In this document: positions 54,352-62,502 of the stretch, one piece after another
How positions within the stretch are numbered: the stretch's first letter is position 1
Layout: the number at the start of each line of letters is the position of its first letter
Source: Paenibacillus glycanilyticus NBRC 16618
GTDB lineage: Bacteria > Bacillota > Bacilli > Paenibacillales > Paenibacillaceae
Length of the DNA: 64,000 bases
Direction of reading: 5' to 3'
NCBI RefSeq assembly: GCF_004000805.1
Contig: NZ_BILY01000007.1
Coordinates: 124,001-188,000 of the forward strand
The notes under the pieces: generated by a model
Told to the model about the DNA's origin: nothing
Seen by the model: the letters and a program-made list of their open reading frames with translations, nothing else
The model's database searches: none
Translations under genes and position numbers: made by a program

Positions 54352-55461
54352 CTATCCCACCTTCGTCACACGAACATCGCCGACGAACGTGCTAACGACG
54401 AGTTTGATTTTTTTATCCGTCTCCTCATAGTAAGGGGAATGAATATGGATGCTCTTGAACATTCCGCCTTCCTTCTGGCCCAGAATCTTTACGTCTCCCA
54501 CAAAAGCACTCGACACGACCTGTACGCCTACCTCGTAATCGTTAGGCACATAGACCTTGACATCGCCTATAAAGGAAGAGATGCAAATCTTCGTCTCGCC
54601 AAGCGGTATCTGAGCTTTCGTTAAATCTACAATGGTATCGCCGATAAAATGCGAAATATTAAGCGGCTTCAGCTCCCAATAATCCTGACCGATGTGAATA
54701 TCCCCGATAAATCCCGATCTAGATTGCGCATGCGGATCGTGGTTCCAGTATTCAAAAGAGCCATGCTTCGCCCGGTGACGATGCTCGCGGATATGCTCCC
54801 TTACTTGCTGCTTATGCTCCCGGATATGACGCTTTTGTTCATGAAGCTGACGGCGAAATTGCTGTCTCATGTCATGATGCCTCATGCGATGCAGCGGTTC
54901 TTCGCGGAAATCCCCGGCCGGCTCGCCGCGTTCATTCCTTCCATTAAAAGCAGAGGAATCTTCTTCGCCGGCGGAATCCTGGCTTCCGTCCGCGCTGCCC
55001 GGTTTCGTAGGATCCGGATGAAGCGGAGGAGCCGACGGCACTTCGCCTTTATAATCGGTATAAGCATTGTACGATTTCCACTCGTCTTCGTATTGCGGAG
55101 GTTCCTGGTGACGGTGCCGCGGACGGCGCAAGAAGTTAATGCCCACCAGGATGATGATGATCGGCCATGCATAGGAAATGATATCGCTGAACGACCAGGC
55201 GAACCATTCCAGATTATGACCCAGGAACAGAAAGCCGAGTATGATCATTATCCCTGCCCACCAGCCCGAGCCGTGACCCTGACGGCCCGCAAGCAGTCCG
55301 TGCAATCCGATCCAGAGCAGCACGACCGGCCAATAATTGGAGATAATCTCGCCAATACTAATGTCGTAATCAATCATGCCCAGTTGTTTCAATAAGAAGA
55401 ATACGCCAACGGAAATGATGACAAGACCAGAAAACAGCCGGTTTAGAAAGCTTCCATTCAA
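54352..55461 (-). CDS. liaF: LiaF-like cell wall stress modulator
   Basis: This 369-residue protein inhibits LiaS signalling in B. subtilis. It has four N-terminal membrane helices (about 8-125) and a C-terminal domain with repeated FIGD/FVGD motifs (SGFIGDIHIG, SHFIGDTIV, SSFIGDVKV, SAFVGDVKI, STFVGDVRV) characteristic of LiaF. Between them lies a long inserted segment (about 125-240), Pro/Asp-rich then extremely His/Arg-rich and probably helical. I chose TTG 55461, with AGGGAG 9 nt upstream; TTG 55470 touches that site. It heads the liaFSR operon. Confidence 0.9.
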   Translation of the reverse strand: MNGSFLNRLFSGLVIISVGVFFLLKQLGMIDYDISIGEIISNYWPVVLLWIGLHGLLAGRQGHGSGWWAGIMIILGFLFLGHNLEWFAWSFSDIISYAWPIIIILVGINFLRRPRHRHQEPPQYEDEWKSYNAYTDYKGEVPSAPPLHPDPTKPGSADGSQDSAGEEDSSAFNGRNERGEPAGDFREEPLHRMRHHDMRQQFRRQLHEQKRHIREHKQQVREHIREHRHRAKHGSFEYWNHDPHAQSRSGFIGDIHIGQDYWELKPLNISHFIGDTIVDLTKAQIPLGETKICISSFIGDVKVYVPNDYEVGVQVVSSAFVGDVKILGQKEGGMFKSIHIHSPYYEETDKKIKLVVSTFVGDVRVTKVG

Positions 55462-55632
55462 TTTAGTCAACTCCCTGCCTGTACTTCAAAATGTCTTATT
55501 GCTACTTAGTATAGCTAATGAAAGAAGGGATATAAAGGGACGGCCGATTGAACTTGGCATCGGTCTCGAGACGGAGTTCAAAAAGGTTTGTCAGGTCATT
55601 TGCCAACTTTTCGAGTCCGAATTCTATAAATC

Positions 55633-55649
55633 TGTAAAAAAAAGTTAGA
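55633..55649. promoter_or_regulatory. GlnR/TnrA-like box upstream of the ammonium transporter gene
   Basis: TGTAAAAAAAAGTTAGA matches TGTNA-N7-TNACA with one mismatch. Its centre is about 73 bp upstream of the predicted transcription start. Confidence 0.55.
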
Positions 55650-55677
55650 CTACGTCATAAAACATCACGCTAATACG

Positions 55678-55707
55678 TTGACATTACTTACTTCGGCTAT
55701 TTATAAT
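55678..55707 (+). promoter_or_regulatory. Sigma-A promoter of the ammonium transporter gene
   Basis: TTGACA (55678-55683), 18-bp spacer, TATAAT (55702-55707). Both hexamers are consensus. Confidence 0.8.
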
Positions 55708-55776
55708 GGTTAGCGGATTCATAGAGACAGAGAAACCTTACATCAAATTAGACTATGAACAACGGGAGTTGAATCA

Positions 55777-57072
55777 ATGGATGTAGCAGAACTGTCGAGA
55801 GGGCTGGATACCATATGGGTTGTCTTGACAGCAGCAATGATTTTGCTGATGGAAGGCGGATTTGCCCTGCTTGAGGCCGGATTTGTCCGGCAGAAGAATG
55901 CGGTTAGCATTATTATGAAGGTATTTGTCGACATTGTATTTGGTGCACTTGTCTTTTACTTCTTCGGTTTTGCCATCATGTATGGCAAAGACGTCGGCGG
56001 CTTGTTCGGCTCATCCGGTTTCATGCTTAACGGAGACTTGTCTCACATCAATCTAAATATTTCCCACGAAACCTACTGGCTGTTCCAATGCGCCTTTGTT
56101 ATCGCCGTTATTTCCATCGTATCCGGAGCCGTTGCGGAACGAATTCATTTCCGGGCTTATATTTTACTTACCATCGCCATGACCGGGCTGATCTACCCCT
56201 TGTCCGGACATTGGGTATGGGCGGTGAACGGCTGGTTAGGCAAGCTGGGCATGATCGATTTTGCCGGATCGGCGGCAATCCATGCTCTTGGCGGATTCGC
56301 TGCGCTTGCCGCAACCTTGTTTATCGGTCCGCGGATCGGCAAGTTTTCGCCTGACGGCAAAGTAAATATCGTATCTCCATCTAATCTGCCGCTCGCATCG
56401 GTTGGCGCTTTTATTCTCTGGTTCGGCTGGTTCGGCTTTAACGCAGGCAGTACGCTTAGCGCAACCAACGCGGCAATCGGCCACATTGCCATAACAACCA
56501 TGCTGTCCGCGGCATCGGGCGGCGCAATCTGTATATTGTTTACGATGTTCCGTTACCGCAAAGCGGATCCGCCAATGGTGATTAACGGCTCTCTCGCCGG
56601 CCTTGTCGGGATTACAGCGGGCTGCGCCTTTGTATCCGACGGCGCTGCCATCTGGATTGGCTCTATTTGCGGGATTGCCATGGTTCTGGTTACGGAATAC
56701 ATGGAACGCAAACAAATCGACGATCCGGTCGGAGCTTTCGCCGTGCATGGTATAAGCGGCAGCATCGGTACCCTGGCCGTTGGATTATGCGCGATTCCCG
56801 AGCTGACCAAAGGCGTGGGGAACGGCTACTACGGCCTTTTGTACGGCGGCGGCTGGCATCTGCTTGGCGCGCAAGCCCTTGGACTTGTCGTGATCGCGAT
56901 TTGGGGATTTGGCCTGACATGGGCTGTATTATGGCTGATCCGCAAAGCGATGCCCGTTCGCGTATCCAAGGACGAAGAGCTTGTGGGCCTTGATGTCGGG
57001 ATCCACGGCGTCCCTGCATACAGCCAGGAGAATGATTTTATCGATGTAGACCATATCACGAGAAAACCATAA
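55777..57072 (+). CDS. amt: Ammonium transporter (Amt/AmtB family)
   Basis: This 431-residue membrane protein conducts ammonium into the cell. It has about 11 transmembrane helices, the N-terminal ILLMEGGFALLEAGFVRQKN signature, and the twin pore histidines in AIHALGG and VHGISG. A short polar C-terminal tail could bind a PII protein, but no glnK/glnB gene is adjacent. GGGAG lies 8 nt before the ATG. It is monocistronic with a strong promoter and a GlnR-like box, suggesting nitrogen control together with glnA. Confidence 0.95.
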   Translation: MDVAELSRGLDTIWVVLTAAMILLMEGGFALLEAGFVRQKNAVSIIMKVFVDIVFGALVFYFFGFAIMYGKDVGGLFGSSGFMLNGDLSHINLNISHETYWLFQCAFVIAVISIVSGAVAERIHFRAYILLTIAMTGLIYPLSGHWVWAVNGWLGKLGMIDFAGSAAIHALGGFAALAATLFIGPRIGKFSPDGKVNIVSPSNLPLASVGAFILWFGWFGFNAGSTLSATNAAIGHIAITTMLSAASGGAICILFTMFRYRKADPPMVINGSLAGLVGITAGCAFVSDGAAIWIGSICGIAMVLVTEYMERKQIDDPVGAFAVHGISGSIGTLAVGLCAIPELTKGVGNGYYGLLYGGGWHLLGAQALGLVVIAIWGFGLTWAVLWLIRKAMPVRVSKDEELVGLDVGIHGVPAYSQENDFIDVDHITRKP

Positions 57073-57073
57073 A

Positions 57074-57112
57074 AATAACGGCGTTCCTCCGAAGGGGAAC
57101 GCCGTTTATTTA
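57074..57112. terminator. Terminator after the ammonium transporter gene
   Basis: AACGGCGTTCC pairs with GGAACGCCGTT, with A-rich sequence before and T-rich sequence after. Confidence 0.85.
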
Positions 57113-57124
57113 TAAGTATAAGGA

Positions 57125-57502
57125 TTATCGATATAGTTCATTAACCAGGTCTCCGGAGACTGCTACGATATCTGTAGGCGACGATACCTGAATAGATCTT
57201 GCATGCTCAATCTCTAGCCGAAGCGCGCGAACCTGCTCCATCGGTTTTTTCACGAAATGGATGTATTCAACGGCCAAATGATGATCCGGCTTCCTGCCAT
57301 GCAATAACCGGCGCAACGTGGACATCGACTGGTAAGCCCGTTCTTCCTTCAGACGCCGTTTCTCATAACGTTCAACCATTTGCTCGATTTCCGCGATTTC
57401 CTGCTCCTTCTTCGTTACATACGCATCGATAAAGGGCAGCACTTCAGCTGCTTTGCGATGATGGGTCGAAGAATGATTCGTATGGATAATTGGATCGGTC
57501 AT
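57125..57502 (-). CDS. Small coiled-coil protein of unknown function
   Basis: This 125-residue protein is predicted to be mainly helical with a charged coiled-coil segment (about 28-65, EQEIAEIEQMVERYEKRRLK). It is His-rich at the N-terminus. No known domain is apparent. AGGTGA lies 7 nt before the ATG, and a shared terminator follows. It stands alone between the ammonium transporter and the spore protein gene. Confidence 0.75.
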   Translation of the reverse strand: MTDPIIHTNHSSTHHRKAAEVLPFIDAYVTKKEQEIAEIEQMVERYEKRRLKEERAYQSMSTLRRLLHGRKPDHHLAVEYIHFVKKPMEQVRALRLEIEHARSIQVSSPTDIVAVSGDLVNELYR

Positions 57503-57656
57503 GTCAACTCACCTGTCTTCATTGCGTGATTATTTATTACATACCTAATCATACAACAAAGATTCGCTCTTGAAAACTCAATTTATGTAACATTAGAAAA
57601 ATTGACATAAACAATATTTTCAAATCAACAACCTTTCGTTGCACTTGCGGCAATCT

Positions 57657-57696
57657 TGGAAATTGAAGAAAAGAGGAACCAGTGACGGTCCCTCTT
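57657..57696 (-). terminator. Terminator of the small spore protein gene
   Basis: AAGAGGAACC and GGTCCCTCTT arms (one bulge each) 18 nt after the stop, followed on the minus strand by CTTTTCTTC. Confidence 0.7.
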
Positions 57697-57714
57697 GTTG
57701 ATTGGTTTAAGTAG

Positions 57715-57846
57715 TTACTTCTGTGCTTTTTGAGTTGCTTGGTTAGCTGCTTTACCAGCTGTAGCGTTCTGGTTTTGGTTGAATTCTTCAGCGAACTCTG
57801 CATTGTACTTGCTGCTTTGAGCTTTGTTGTTTTTATTTTTAGCCAT
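57715..57846 (-). CDS. Small acid-soluble spore protein, gamma-type-like (43 aa)
   Basis: This 43-residue, Asn/Gln/Ala/Lys-rich peptide starts MAKNKNNKAQSSKYNAEFAE and ends GKAANQATQKAQK. The segment AEFAEEFN resembles the TEFASET motif cut by the germination protease in SspE-type proteins, but only one copy is present and it differs at several places. GGAGGTG lies 10 nt before the ATG. A sigma-G-type promoter lies just upstream, supporting forespore expression. It is probably a storage protein degraded at germination. Confidence 0.8.
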   Translation of the reverse strand: MAKNKNNKAQSSKYNAEFAEEFNQNQNATAGKAANQATQKAQK

Positions 57847-57874
57847 GGTAGTCATTCACCTCCCCGTCCAACCT

Positions 57875-57903
57875 TAGTATGGCTGAGCGAAGGCGTATTA
57901 TGC
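57875..57903 (-). promoter_or_regulatory. Sigma-G-type forespore promoter
   Basis: Minus strand: GCATA (57903-57899), 17-bp spacer, CATACTA (57881-57875). Both elements fit the sigma-G pattern and sit upstream of the 43-residue spore protein gene. Confidence 0.65.
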
Positions 57904-57922
57904 AGGTACGAAAGCAGAGGGA

Positions 57923-58513
57923 TCACGACTCCAAATAGGTTTGCGGGATTGGTTTTCCCGCTTCCACGGCGCGATTAATCTGGTTCAGCCAGGACTGGGA
58001 CAGCTTGCCGTTGCCTTTGCGGAGCACCTGAACATCAACCGTTCTTTTCCCCCACTGCTTGTATACATCTTTTATCGTCTCAAAGTATAAGTCGAGCCTG
58101 TGGCCTTTGATAGCCGAACCGGTATCCGCCACTACGCCGTAGCCATAGCCCGGGATATAGAGCAGCGTACCAATCGGGAACAGCTTTGTATCCGCCGCGA
58201 CGGTCGATACTTGCCCCCTTCTGACTTTTACTCCGGAATAAGTGATTCCGTATTGCGGATGACCCGGACGCTTGCCGGTTGACTCATAACCAGCCGTATA
58301 ACCGGTAGCTACGACCTGAACCGTTGACAGGGCCTGTTCCGCAATGGCTTCGACTGCTGCATTGCCGTTCTTGTTCTTCTTTGTTCCTTCATGAATTTCT
58401 TGCTTGGCTGCGGGTGCTGCTGCAAGGCTTGGAGCAACAACTCCTCCTGTCAGCACGGCAGCTATAGCCAGGCTTGAAATTATTTTTGTGCAAGTAAAAA
58501 AGCTTGTGACCAT
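57923..58513 (-). CDS. Secreted 3D-domain protein (YocH/YuiC-like)
   Basis: This 196-residue protein has a signal peptide (about 1-32) and a C-terminal 3D domain (about 66-150) with the three conserved aspartates in [18 protein letters not shown] plus [16 protein letters not shown]. The 3D fold resembles lytic transglycosylases of the MltA type and may remodel peptidoglycan. The start is ATG 58513 with GGAGGAAG upstream. It follows thrS on the same strand by 60 nt, with a sigma-F-like promoter between. Confidence 0.9.
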   Translation of the reverse strand: MVTSFFTCTKIISSLAIAAVLTGGVVAPSLAAAPAAKQEIHEGTKKNKNGNAAVEAIAEQALSTVQVVATGYTAGYESTGKRPGHPQYGITYSGVKVRRGQVSTVAADTKLFPIGTLLYIPGYGYGVVADTGSAIKGHRLDLYFETIKDVYKQWGKRTVDVQVLRKGNGKLSQSWLNQINRAVEAGKPIPQTYLES

Positions 58514-58535
58514 TTGGGCAGCTTCCTCCTCAGAA

Positions 58536-58566
58536 GAATATTTCCCAAACGGTCCAAGCTTTATGC
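58536..58566 (-). promoter_or_regulatory. Possible sigma-F-type promoter of the 3D-domain gene
   Basis: Minus strand: GCATA (58566-58562), 16-bp spacer, GGAAATATTC (58545-58536), nine of ten positions of a sigma-F -10. The leader would be very short, so confidence is limited. Confidence 0.4.
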
Positions 58567-58573
58567 AAGAGAC

Positions 58574-60511
58574 TTAGATTGTTTTTGTTGCGATTTCGTT
58601 TTGCAGCAGCTCAACCAGCTCTGCTACTGGCTTAGCGCCGATATCGCCTTCCCCGCGCTTACGGACCGATACGGAGCCCGATTGCGCTTCGTTCTCGCCT
58701 ACGACAAGCATGTAAGGCAGCTTCTCCAGCTGAGCTTCGCGGATTTTATAGCCAAGCTTCTCGTTGCGCAGATCGCTCTCAACGCGGATACCGGCCAGCT
58801 GCAGCTTCTCTTCCACTTCGCGCGCGTAAGCTTCGTAAGCCGTGGATACCGGAATAACCTTCGCTTGAACCGGCGACAGCCACAGCGGCAGCGCGCCCGC
58901 AAAGTTCTCGAGCAGGAAGGCAGTCATCCGTTCCATTGTACTGATGATACCGCGGTGGATAACGACCGGACGATGCTTTTTGCCGTCCTCGCCGATGTAT
59001 TCAAGCTCGAAGCGGTCAGGCAGCAGGAAATCGAGCTGAGCAGTCGACAAAGTCTCTTCCTTGCCAAGCGCCGTTTTGATCTGAACGTCAAGCTTAGGAC
59101 CGTAGAACGCCGCTTCGCCTTCCGCCTCGAAGAATGGCAGGCCAAGCTCTTCGACTACCTCGCGCAGCATACGCTGCGACATTTCCCACATCTCGTCGTT
59201 CTGGAAGTACTTCTCCGTATCCTGCGGATCACGGTACGACAAGCGGAAACGGTATTCCTTGATGCCGAAATCCTCGTAGACTTTACGGATCAGATTAACA
59301 ACGCGAGCGAATTCCTCCTTGATCTGATCCGGACGGCAGAAGATATGTGCATCGTTCAGCGTCATCGCGCGTACGCGGTGCAGACCCGTCAAAGCGCCCG
59401 ACATCTCATAGCGGTGCATAGTGCCCATCTCGGCAATACGAACCGGCAGATCGCGGTAGCTTCTCATATCGCTCTTATAGACCATCATGTGATGCGGGCA
59501 GTTCATCGGACGAAGAACAAGCTCTTCGTTATCGAGTGCCATAAGCGGGAACATGTCCTCGCTGTAATGCTCCCAGTGACCGGAAATTTTATAAAGCTCC
59601 ACGTTGGCGAGAACCGGCGTATACACATGCTCGTAGCCAAGGCGCTCCTCGAGGTCAACGATATAACGCTCCAGCGTACGGCGAACCTTCGCGCCGTTCG
59701 GCAGCCATAGCGGCAGGCCTTGACCAACCTCGCGGGAGAACGTGAACATTTTCAGCTCTTTGCCCAGCTTGCGGTGGTCGCGCTTCTTCGCTTCCTCGAG
59801 GAAATGCAGATGCTCGTCCAATTCGGCTTTCTTCGCGAAAGCTGTTCCGTAAATACGCTGCAGCATTTTGTTCTTGGAGTCGCCGCGCCAGTATGCACCA
59901 GCCACGCTAAGCAGTTTAAACGCTTTGATACGGCCAGTGGATGGCAGATGCGGTCCGCGGCAAAGGTCAAAGAATTCGCCTTGGTCATACATCGTAATAA
60001 CCGAATCCTCCGGCAGGTCGCGAATCAGCTCAAGCTTCAGGTTGTCGTCAAGCTCGGTGAAAATCGCAAGCGCCTCTTCGCGGCTGACAACGCGGCGGCG
60101 AATATCGAGGTTCTCGTTAACGATGCGCTGCATTTCTTTCTCGATCTTGGTCAGATCCTCCGGAGTCAGAGACTGGTCCATATCGATATCGTAATAGAAG
60201 CCATCCTCGATCACGGGACCGATGCCAAGCTTCACGTTGGCGTTGCCATACAGGCGTTTGATGGCTTGGGCCATCAGATGGGCCGTACTGTGACGGTACA
60301 CTTCAAGGCCGTCCGCCGAATCAACGGTAACGATCTCGATTGCCGCATCGGATTCGATTGGCGAGTATACGTCAACGACTTTGCCGTTGATTTTACCTGC
60401 AATTGCATTTTTGCGCAGACCCGGACTGATCGAGCCTGCTACTTCTTCGATTGTTGTTCCAGCCGCATACTCGCGAACCGCGCCGTCTGGAAAAGTAACT
60501 TTGATAGACAT
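58574..60511 (-). CDS. thrS: Threonyl-tRNA synthetase
   Basis: This 645-residue class II synthetase charges tRNA-Thr. Domains in order are TGS (about 1-62), the editing domain with [10 protein letters not shown], the catalytic core with [21 protein letters not shown] split near residue 335, and a C-terminal anticodon-binding domain. The length is typical. I chose ATG 60511 ([10 protein letters not shown]) with GGAGGG upstream; a longer reading frame from 60634 runs through the T-box leader. Expression is controlled by the T-box described below. Confidence 0.98.
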   Translation of the reverse strand: MSIKVTFPDGAVREYAAGTTIEEVAGSISPGLRKNAIAGKINGKVVDVYSPIESDAAIEIVTVDSADGLEVYRHSTAHLMAQAIKRLYGNANVKLGIGPVIEDGFYYDIDMDQSLTPEDLTKIEKEMQRIVNENLDIRRRVVSREEALAIFTELDDNLKLELIRDLPEDSVITMYDQGEFFDLCRGPHLPSTGRIKAFKLLSVAGAYWRGDSKNKMLQRIYGTAFAKKAELDEHLHFLEEAKKRDHRKLGKELKMFTFSREVGQGLPLWLPNGAKVRRTLERYIVDLEERLGYEHVYTPVLANVELYKISGHWEHYSEDMFPLMALDNEELVLRPMNCPHHMMVYKSDMRSYRDLPVRIAEMGTMHRYEMSGALTGLHRVRAMTLNDAHIFCRPDQIKEEFARVVNLIRKVYEDFGIKEYRFRLSYRDPQDTEKYFQNDEMWEMSQRMLREVVEELGLPFFEAEGEAAFYGPKLDVQIKTALGKEETLSTAQLDFLLPDRFELEYIGEDGKKHRPVVIHRGIISTMERMTAFLLENFAGALPLWLSPVQAKVIPVSTAYEAYAREVEEKLQLAGIRVESDLRNEKLGYKIREAQLEKLPYMLVVGENEAQSGSVSVRKRGEGDIGAKPVAELVELLQNEIATKTI

Positions 60512-60556
60512 GGATTTCCCTCCTGAGAAAGTTGAGATAGCAGGCGGGATGAACGC

Positions 60557-60850
60557 AAAAAAAGCACGCATCCCGCAAAGGGACGAGTGCTTGATTACCC
60601 GTGGTTCCACCCTACTTCGACTGCTCTCTTGCATCTGAATTCAGACCATGAGCAATCCTTGTATTGATCTGATAACGGAGACATCCGGTGCGGCTTAATA
60701 GGGGCCTATTCGTCATAACCCACGTTCAACGGCACAGCTACAAAGGGGTATATTTGCTTATGTCACGAAGGAAATTGCAGCCGAGTTTCCTCTCTCTGAA
60801 CCGACATTGCGGGCAAATACATGGCTTTGTCATTGCTTTTTGCATAGTTA
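60557..60850 (-). promoter_or_regulatory. T-box riboswitch leader of thrS
   Basis: Uncharged tRNA-Thr should promote read-through into thrS. The T-box core AGGGTGGAACCACG lies at 60613-60600 (minus strand). Stem I pairs ACAAAG (60830-60825) with CTTTGT near 60740, extended by TATTTGC/GCAAATA. The specifier codon is probably ACC (60749-60747), a threonine codon. The terminator AAGCACTCGTCCC/GGGATGCGTGCTT, followed by T7, is at 60592-60557. Confidence 0.92.
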
Positions 60851-60857
60851 TGAGAAA

Positions 60858-60887
60858 ATTATAACCGCTTTGTCCCCCATTGGTCAA
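60858..60887 (-). promoter_or_regulatory. Sigma-A promoter of thrS
   Basis: Minus strand: TTGACC (60887-60882), 18-bp spacer, TATAAT (60863-60858). The -35 overlaps the ytxC stop codon. Confidence 0.7.
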
Positions 60888-61831
60888 TAGATGCGGCTGT
60901 CAGGCTGGATGGTTCCGTTTCCTTCAAAGCATGGGCTGCAAGCCGGACATTGGGTGCAAATCGATACCCTGTTGTCAAAAATCGTCTCGATCGTCCGGAT
61001 GACCTGCATATCATCCTGTCTCGTGTGGATCATAATATGCTTAGGCGAGACGGCAATGAGCGAACTGATGACCATATCTTCGATATTCATCTCGGTCTCC
61101 AGCATCTCGGCCACTAACTTGTCCGAGTGGGGCTTCGGTTCAAAAGGCTGAAATTTCTCGTTGAAAAGGACAAAATCATGGCTGCCCTTATGCACGAGAT
61201 GGACAATCGGCACCTTGGATTCCTGCAAACCCACAAAATATTTCAGCAGCGAAATAAACTCCTGGTACTGTTTATCCAGTACGTATTCGTCCAAAGCGTA
61301 GTCTACGATTTCGGCTAATTCCGTCCGGTAGGGCAACAACCGGAAAGACGTTAAGCCATCCAAATGCAAAACGGAATTTTCTTGCAGGTAACGGTCGATC
61401 TCCTCGGCTACCTTCGTTTTGCGTCGCTGCCGGTCCGCATCCAGAAATCTCGTTCCCAGACCGTCCCATTCGGTTCCGTGAAGCAGCTCGTGGCAATATT
61501 TTTCGATGACAGGCGCATCGATGGCGTGGTTGTTCCTGTATTTTCTCCGAATGATGGCTGCCAGTATGAGCGGTTCCATATCGGTTACGATGAATTCGGC
61601 AAGCGCTTTGGATGCCGCTTGAAGCACCGATTGGCTATGGTCAGCCAGCTGAAAATACGGCAGGATTGCTTGGCAGCTGATTTCCTTGTCGGAAAGCAGC
61701 GTGTACTGTATAGCATCTTCTTCGATGTGTGCGATATGTAGATCATTGGTAGTGTATTCCGCCATCAACGCCGCTAATTGGGCAGCGGATTGCTCCATGT
61801 TCGAAGGCAGCGTTACGGTAAACAGCTCCAT
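60884..61831 (-). CDS. ytxC: Sporulation-associated protein YtxC
   Basis: This 315-residue protein matches YtxC, encoded just before thrS in Bacillus as well. It is mainly helical, and its middle part includes RYLQENSVLHLDGLTSFRLL, a family signature. A Cys-rich tail (CTQCPACSPC) could bind metal. Function is unknown. I chose ATG 61831 (MELFTVTLPS) with GGGGTGAG upstream. A sigma-E-type promoter precedes it, consistent with mother-cell expression. Confidence 0.9.
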   Translation of the reverse strand: MELFTVTLPSNMEQSAAQLAALMAEYTTNDLHIAHIEEDAIQYTLLSDKEISCQAILPYFQLADHSQSVLQAASKALAEFIVTDMEPLILAAIIRRKYRNNHAIDAPVIEKYCHELLHGTEWDGLGTRFLDADRQRRKTKVAEEIDRYLQENSVLHLDGLTSFRLLPYRTELAEIVDYALDEYVLDKQYQEFISLLKYFVGLQESKVPIVHLVHKGSHDFVLFNEKFQPFEPKPHSDKLVAEMLETEMNIEDMVISSLIAVSPKHIMIHTRQDDMQVIRTIETIFDNRVSICTQCPACSPCFEGNGTIQPDSRIY

Positions 61832-61858
61832 GAGCTCACCCCTTTCATTCCCCTTATA

Positions 61859-61887
61859 AGTATATGGCTGGGGGGTTGGGTATATAC
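61859..61887 (-). promoter_or_regulatory. Sigma-E-type promoter of ytxC
   Basis: Minus strand: GTATATA (61887-61881), 14-bp spacer, CATATACT (61866-61859), one mismatch from the sigma-E -10 pattern CATACANT. Confidence 0.55.
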
Positions 61888-61992
61888 GAATGGAGTAGTG
61901 GGAGATGATGGGGAGTGGCGTTGGTGCGTGCTGGTTTGTTTTTAACGGATGTTGATGACAAGTGATGGCGGTGATGGCGGTGTGGTCGCTGC

Positions 61993-62111
61993 GCGAAAGT
62001 AACGTTCTTCCGATCGCTGTTGTTCCCGGATTTCTTCGATTCAAGCCGCGCTGCGGTTGAAATCCGGGGAACAAAGGCGAACGCTGCGCTTCTCCAGTAC
62101 GTTACTTTCGC
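61993..62111. repeat. Palindromic dispersed element, copy 3
   Basis: Outer arms GCGAAAGTAACGT and ACGTTACTTTCGC are perfect; inner GTTCCCGGATTT pairs with AAATCCGGGGAAC. It shares TTCTTCCGATCGCTGTTG and GGCGAACGCTGCGCTTCTCCAG (the latter split by me at its centre) with copies at 34.6 and 45.9 kb. Confidence 0.65.
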
Positions 62112-62150
62112 TCCGCTCACACCAGCCAACTCTTCACAAACAAGGCCAGA

Positions 62151-62180
62151 CCTCACCCCGCCACTCCTGGTGGGGTGAGG
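62151..62180. repeat. Strong GC-rich hairpin
   Basis: CCTCACCCCGCCA and TGGTGGGGTGAGG are 13-nt arms with a 4-nt loop. No T run follows on either strand. Its role is unclear. Confidence 0.55.
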
Positions 62181-62221
62181 CTTGGTGTACCGCCCGGTTT
62201 CCTCGGGCAGCATTATTACTT

Positions 62222-62247
62222 AACAGAGCAATATACTTCGCTCTGTT
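62222..62247. repeat. Short hairpin
   Basis: AACAGAGC and GCTCTGTT arms separated by about 10 nt. No gene lies directly before it. Confidence 0.4.
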
Positions 62248-62303
62248 CGATACAAGTGACTCGACATAGGACGGGATACACTGAAGCCCCGCATCAGGCT
62301 ACA

Positions 62304-62483
62304 TTGGAGTTAGTCCAACGAAGAAGGCCTTTAACAGGCTCATTTCGAGTTTACGTTGGATTCCCTCCAGCGTAATTGTCGATTTTGCGCGCAAATGGAT
62401 TAAATTGGAGCATTTTACTGGAGCAAATCCAACGTAGAGATTGTAATCGGCTTACAACGCTTAATTAATTGGAGTAAATCCAA
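62304..62483. repeat. Four short palindromes TTGGA-N5-TCCAA
   Basis: Copies start at 62304, 62356 (reverse orientation), 62418 and 62469. Three of them carry an adjoining CGTA (TACG before the reversed copy); the first has CGAA. Spacing is irregular. This looks like a cluster of one small repeat family. Confidence 0.6.
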
Positions 62484-62502
62484 CGTAGCATAAACTATGG
62501 CG

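Larger units (their letters stand above)
61832..62502. other. Intergenic region rich in palindromic repeats
   Basis: This 670-bp interval between ytxC and the FkbM gene has no coding potential. It carries the ytxC promoter, a dispersed palindromic element (61993-62111), two further hairpins (62151-62180 and 62222-62247) and four short TTGGA-N5-TCCAA palindromes (62304-62483). Confidence 0.7.

Noticed and set aside
60512..60634. N-terminal extension of ThrS
   Set aside because: The segment overlaps the T-box antiterminator and terminator region and is unlike any ThrS N-terminus.
61832..62074. N-terminal extension of YtxC
   Set aside because: It reads through the sigma-E promoter and a palindromic element and has no ribosome-binding site.
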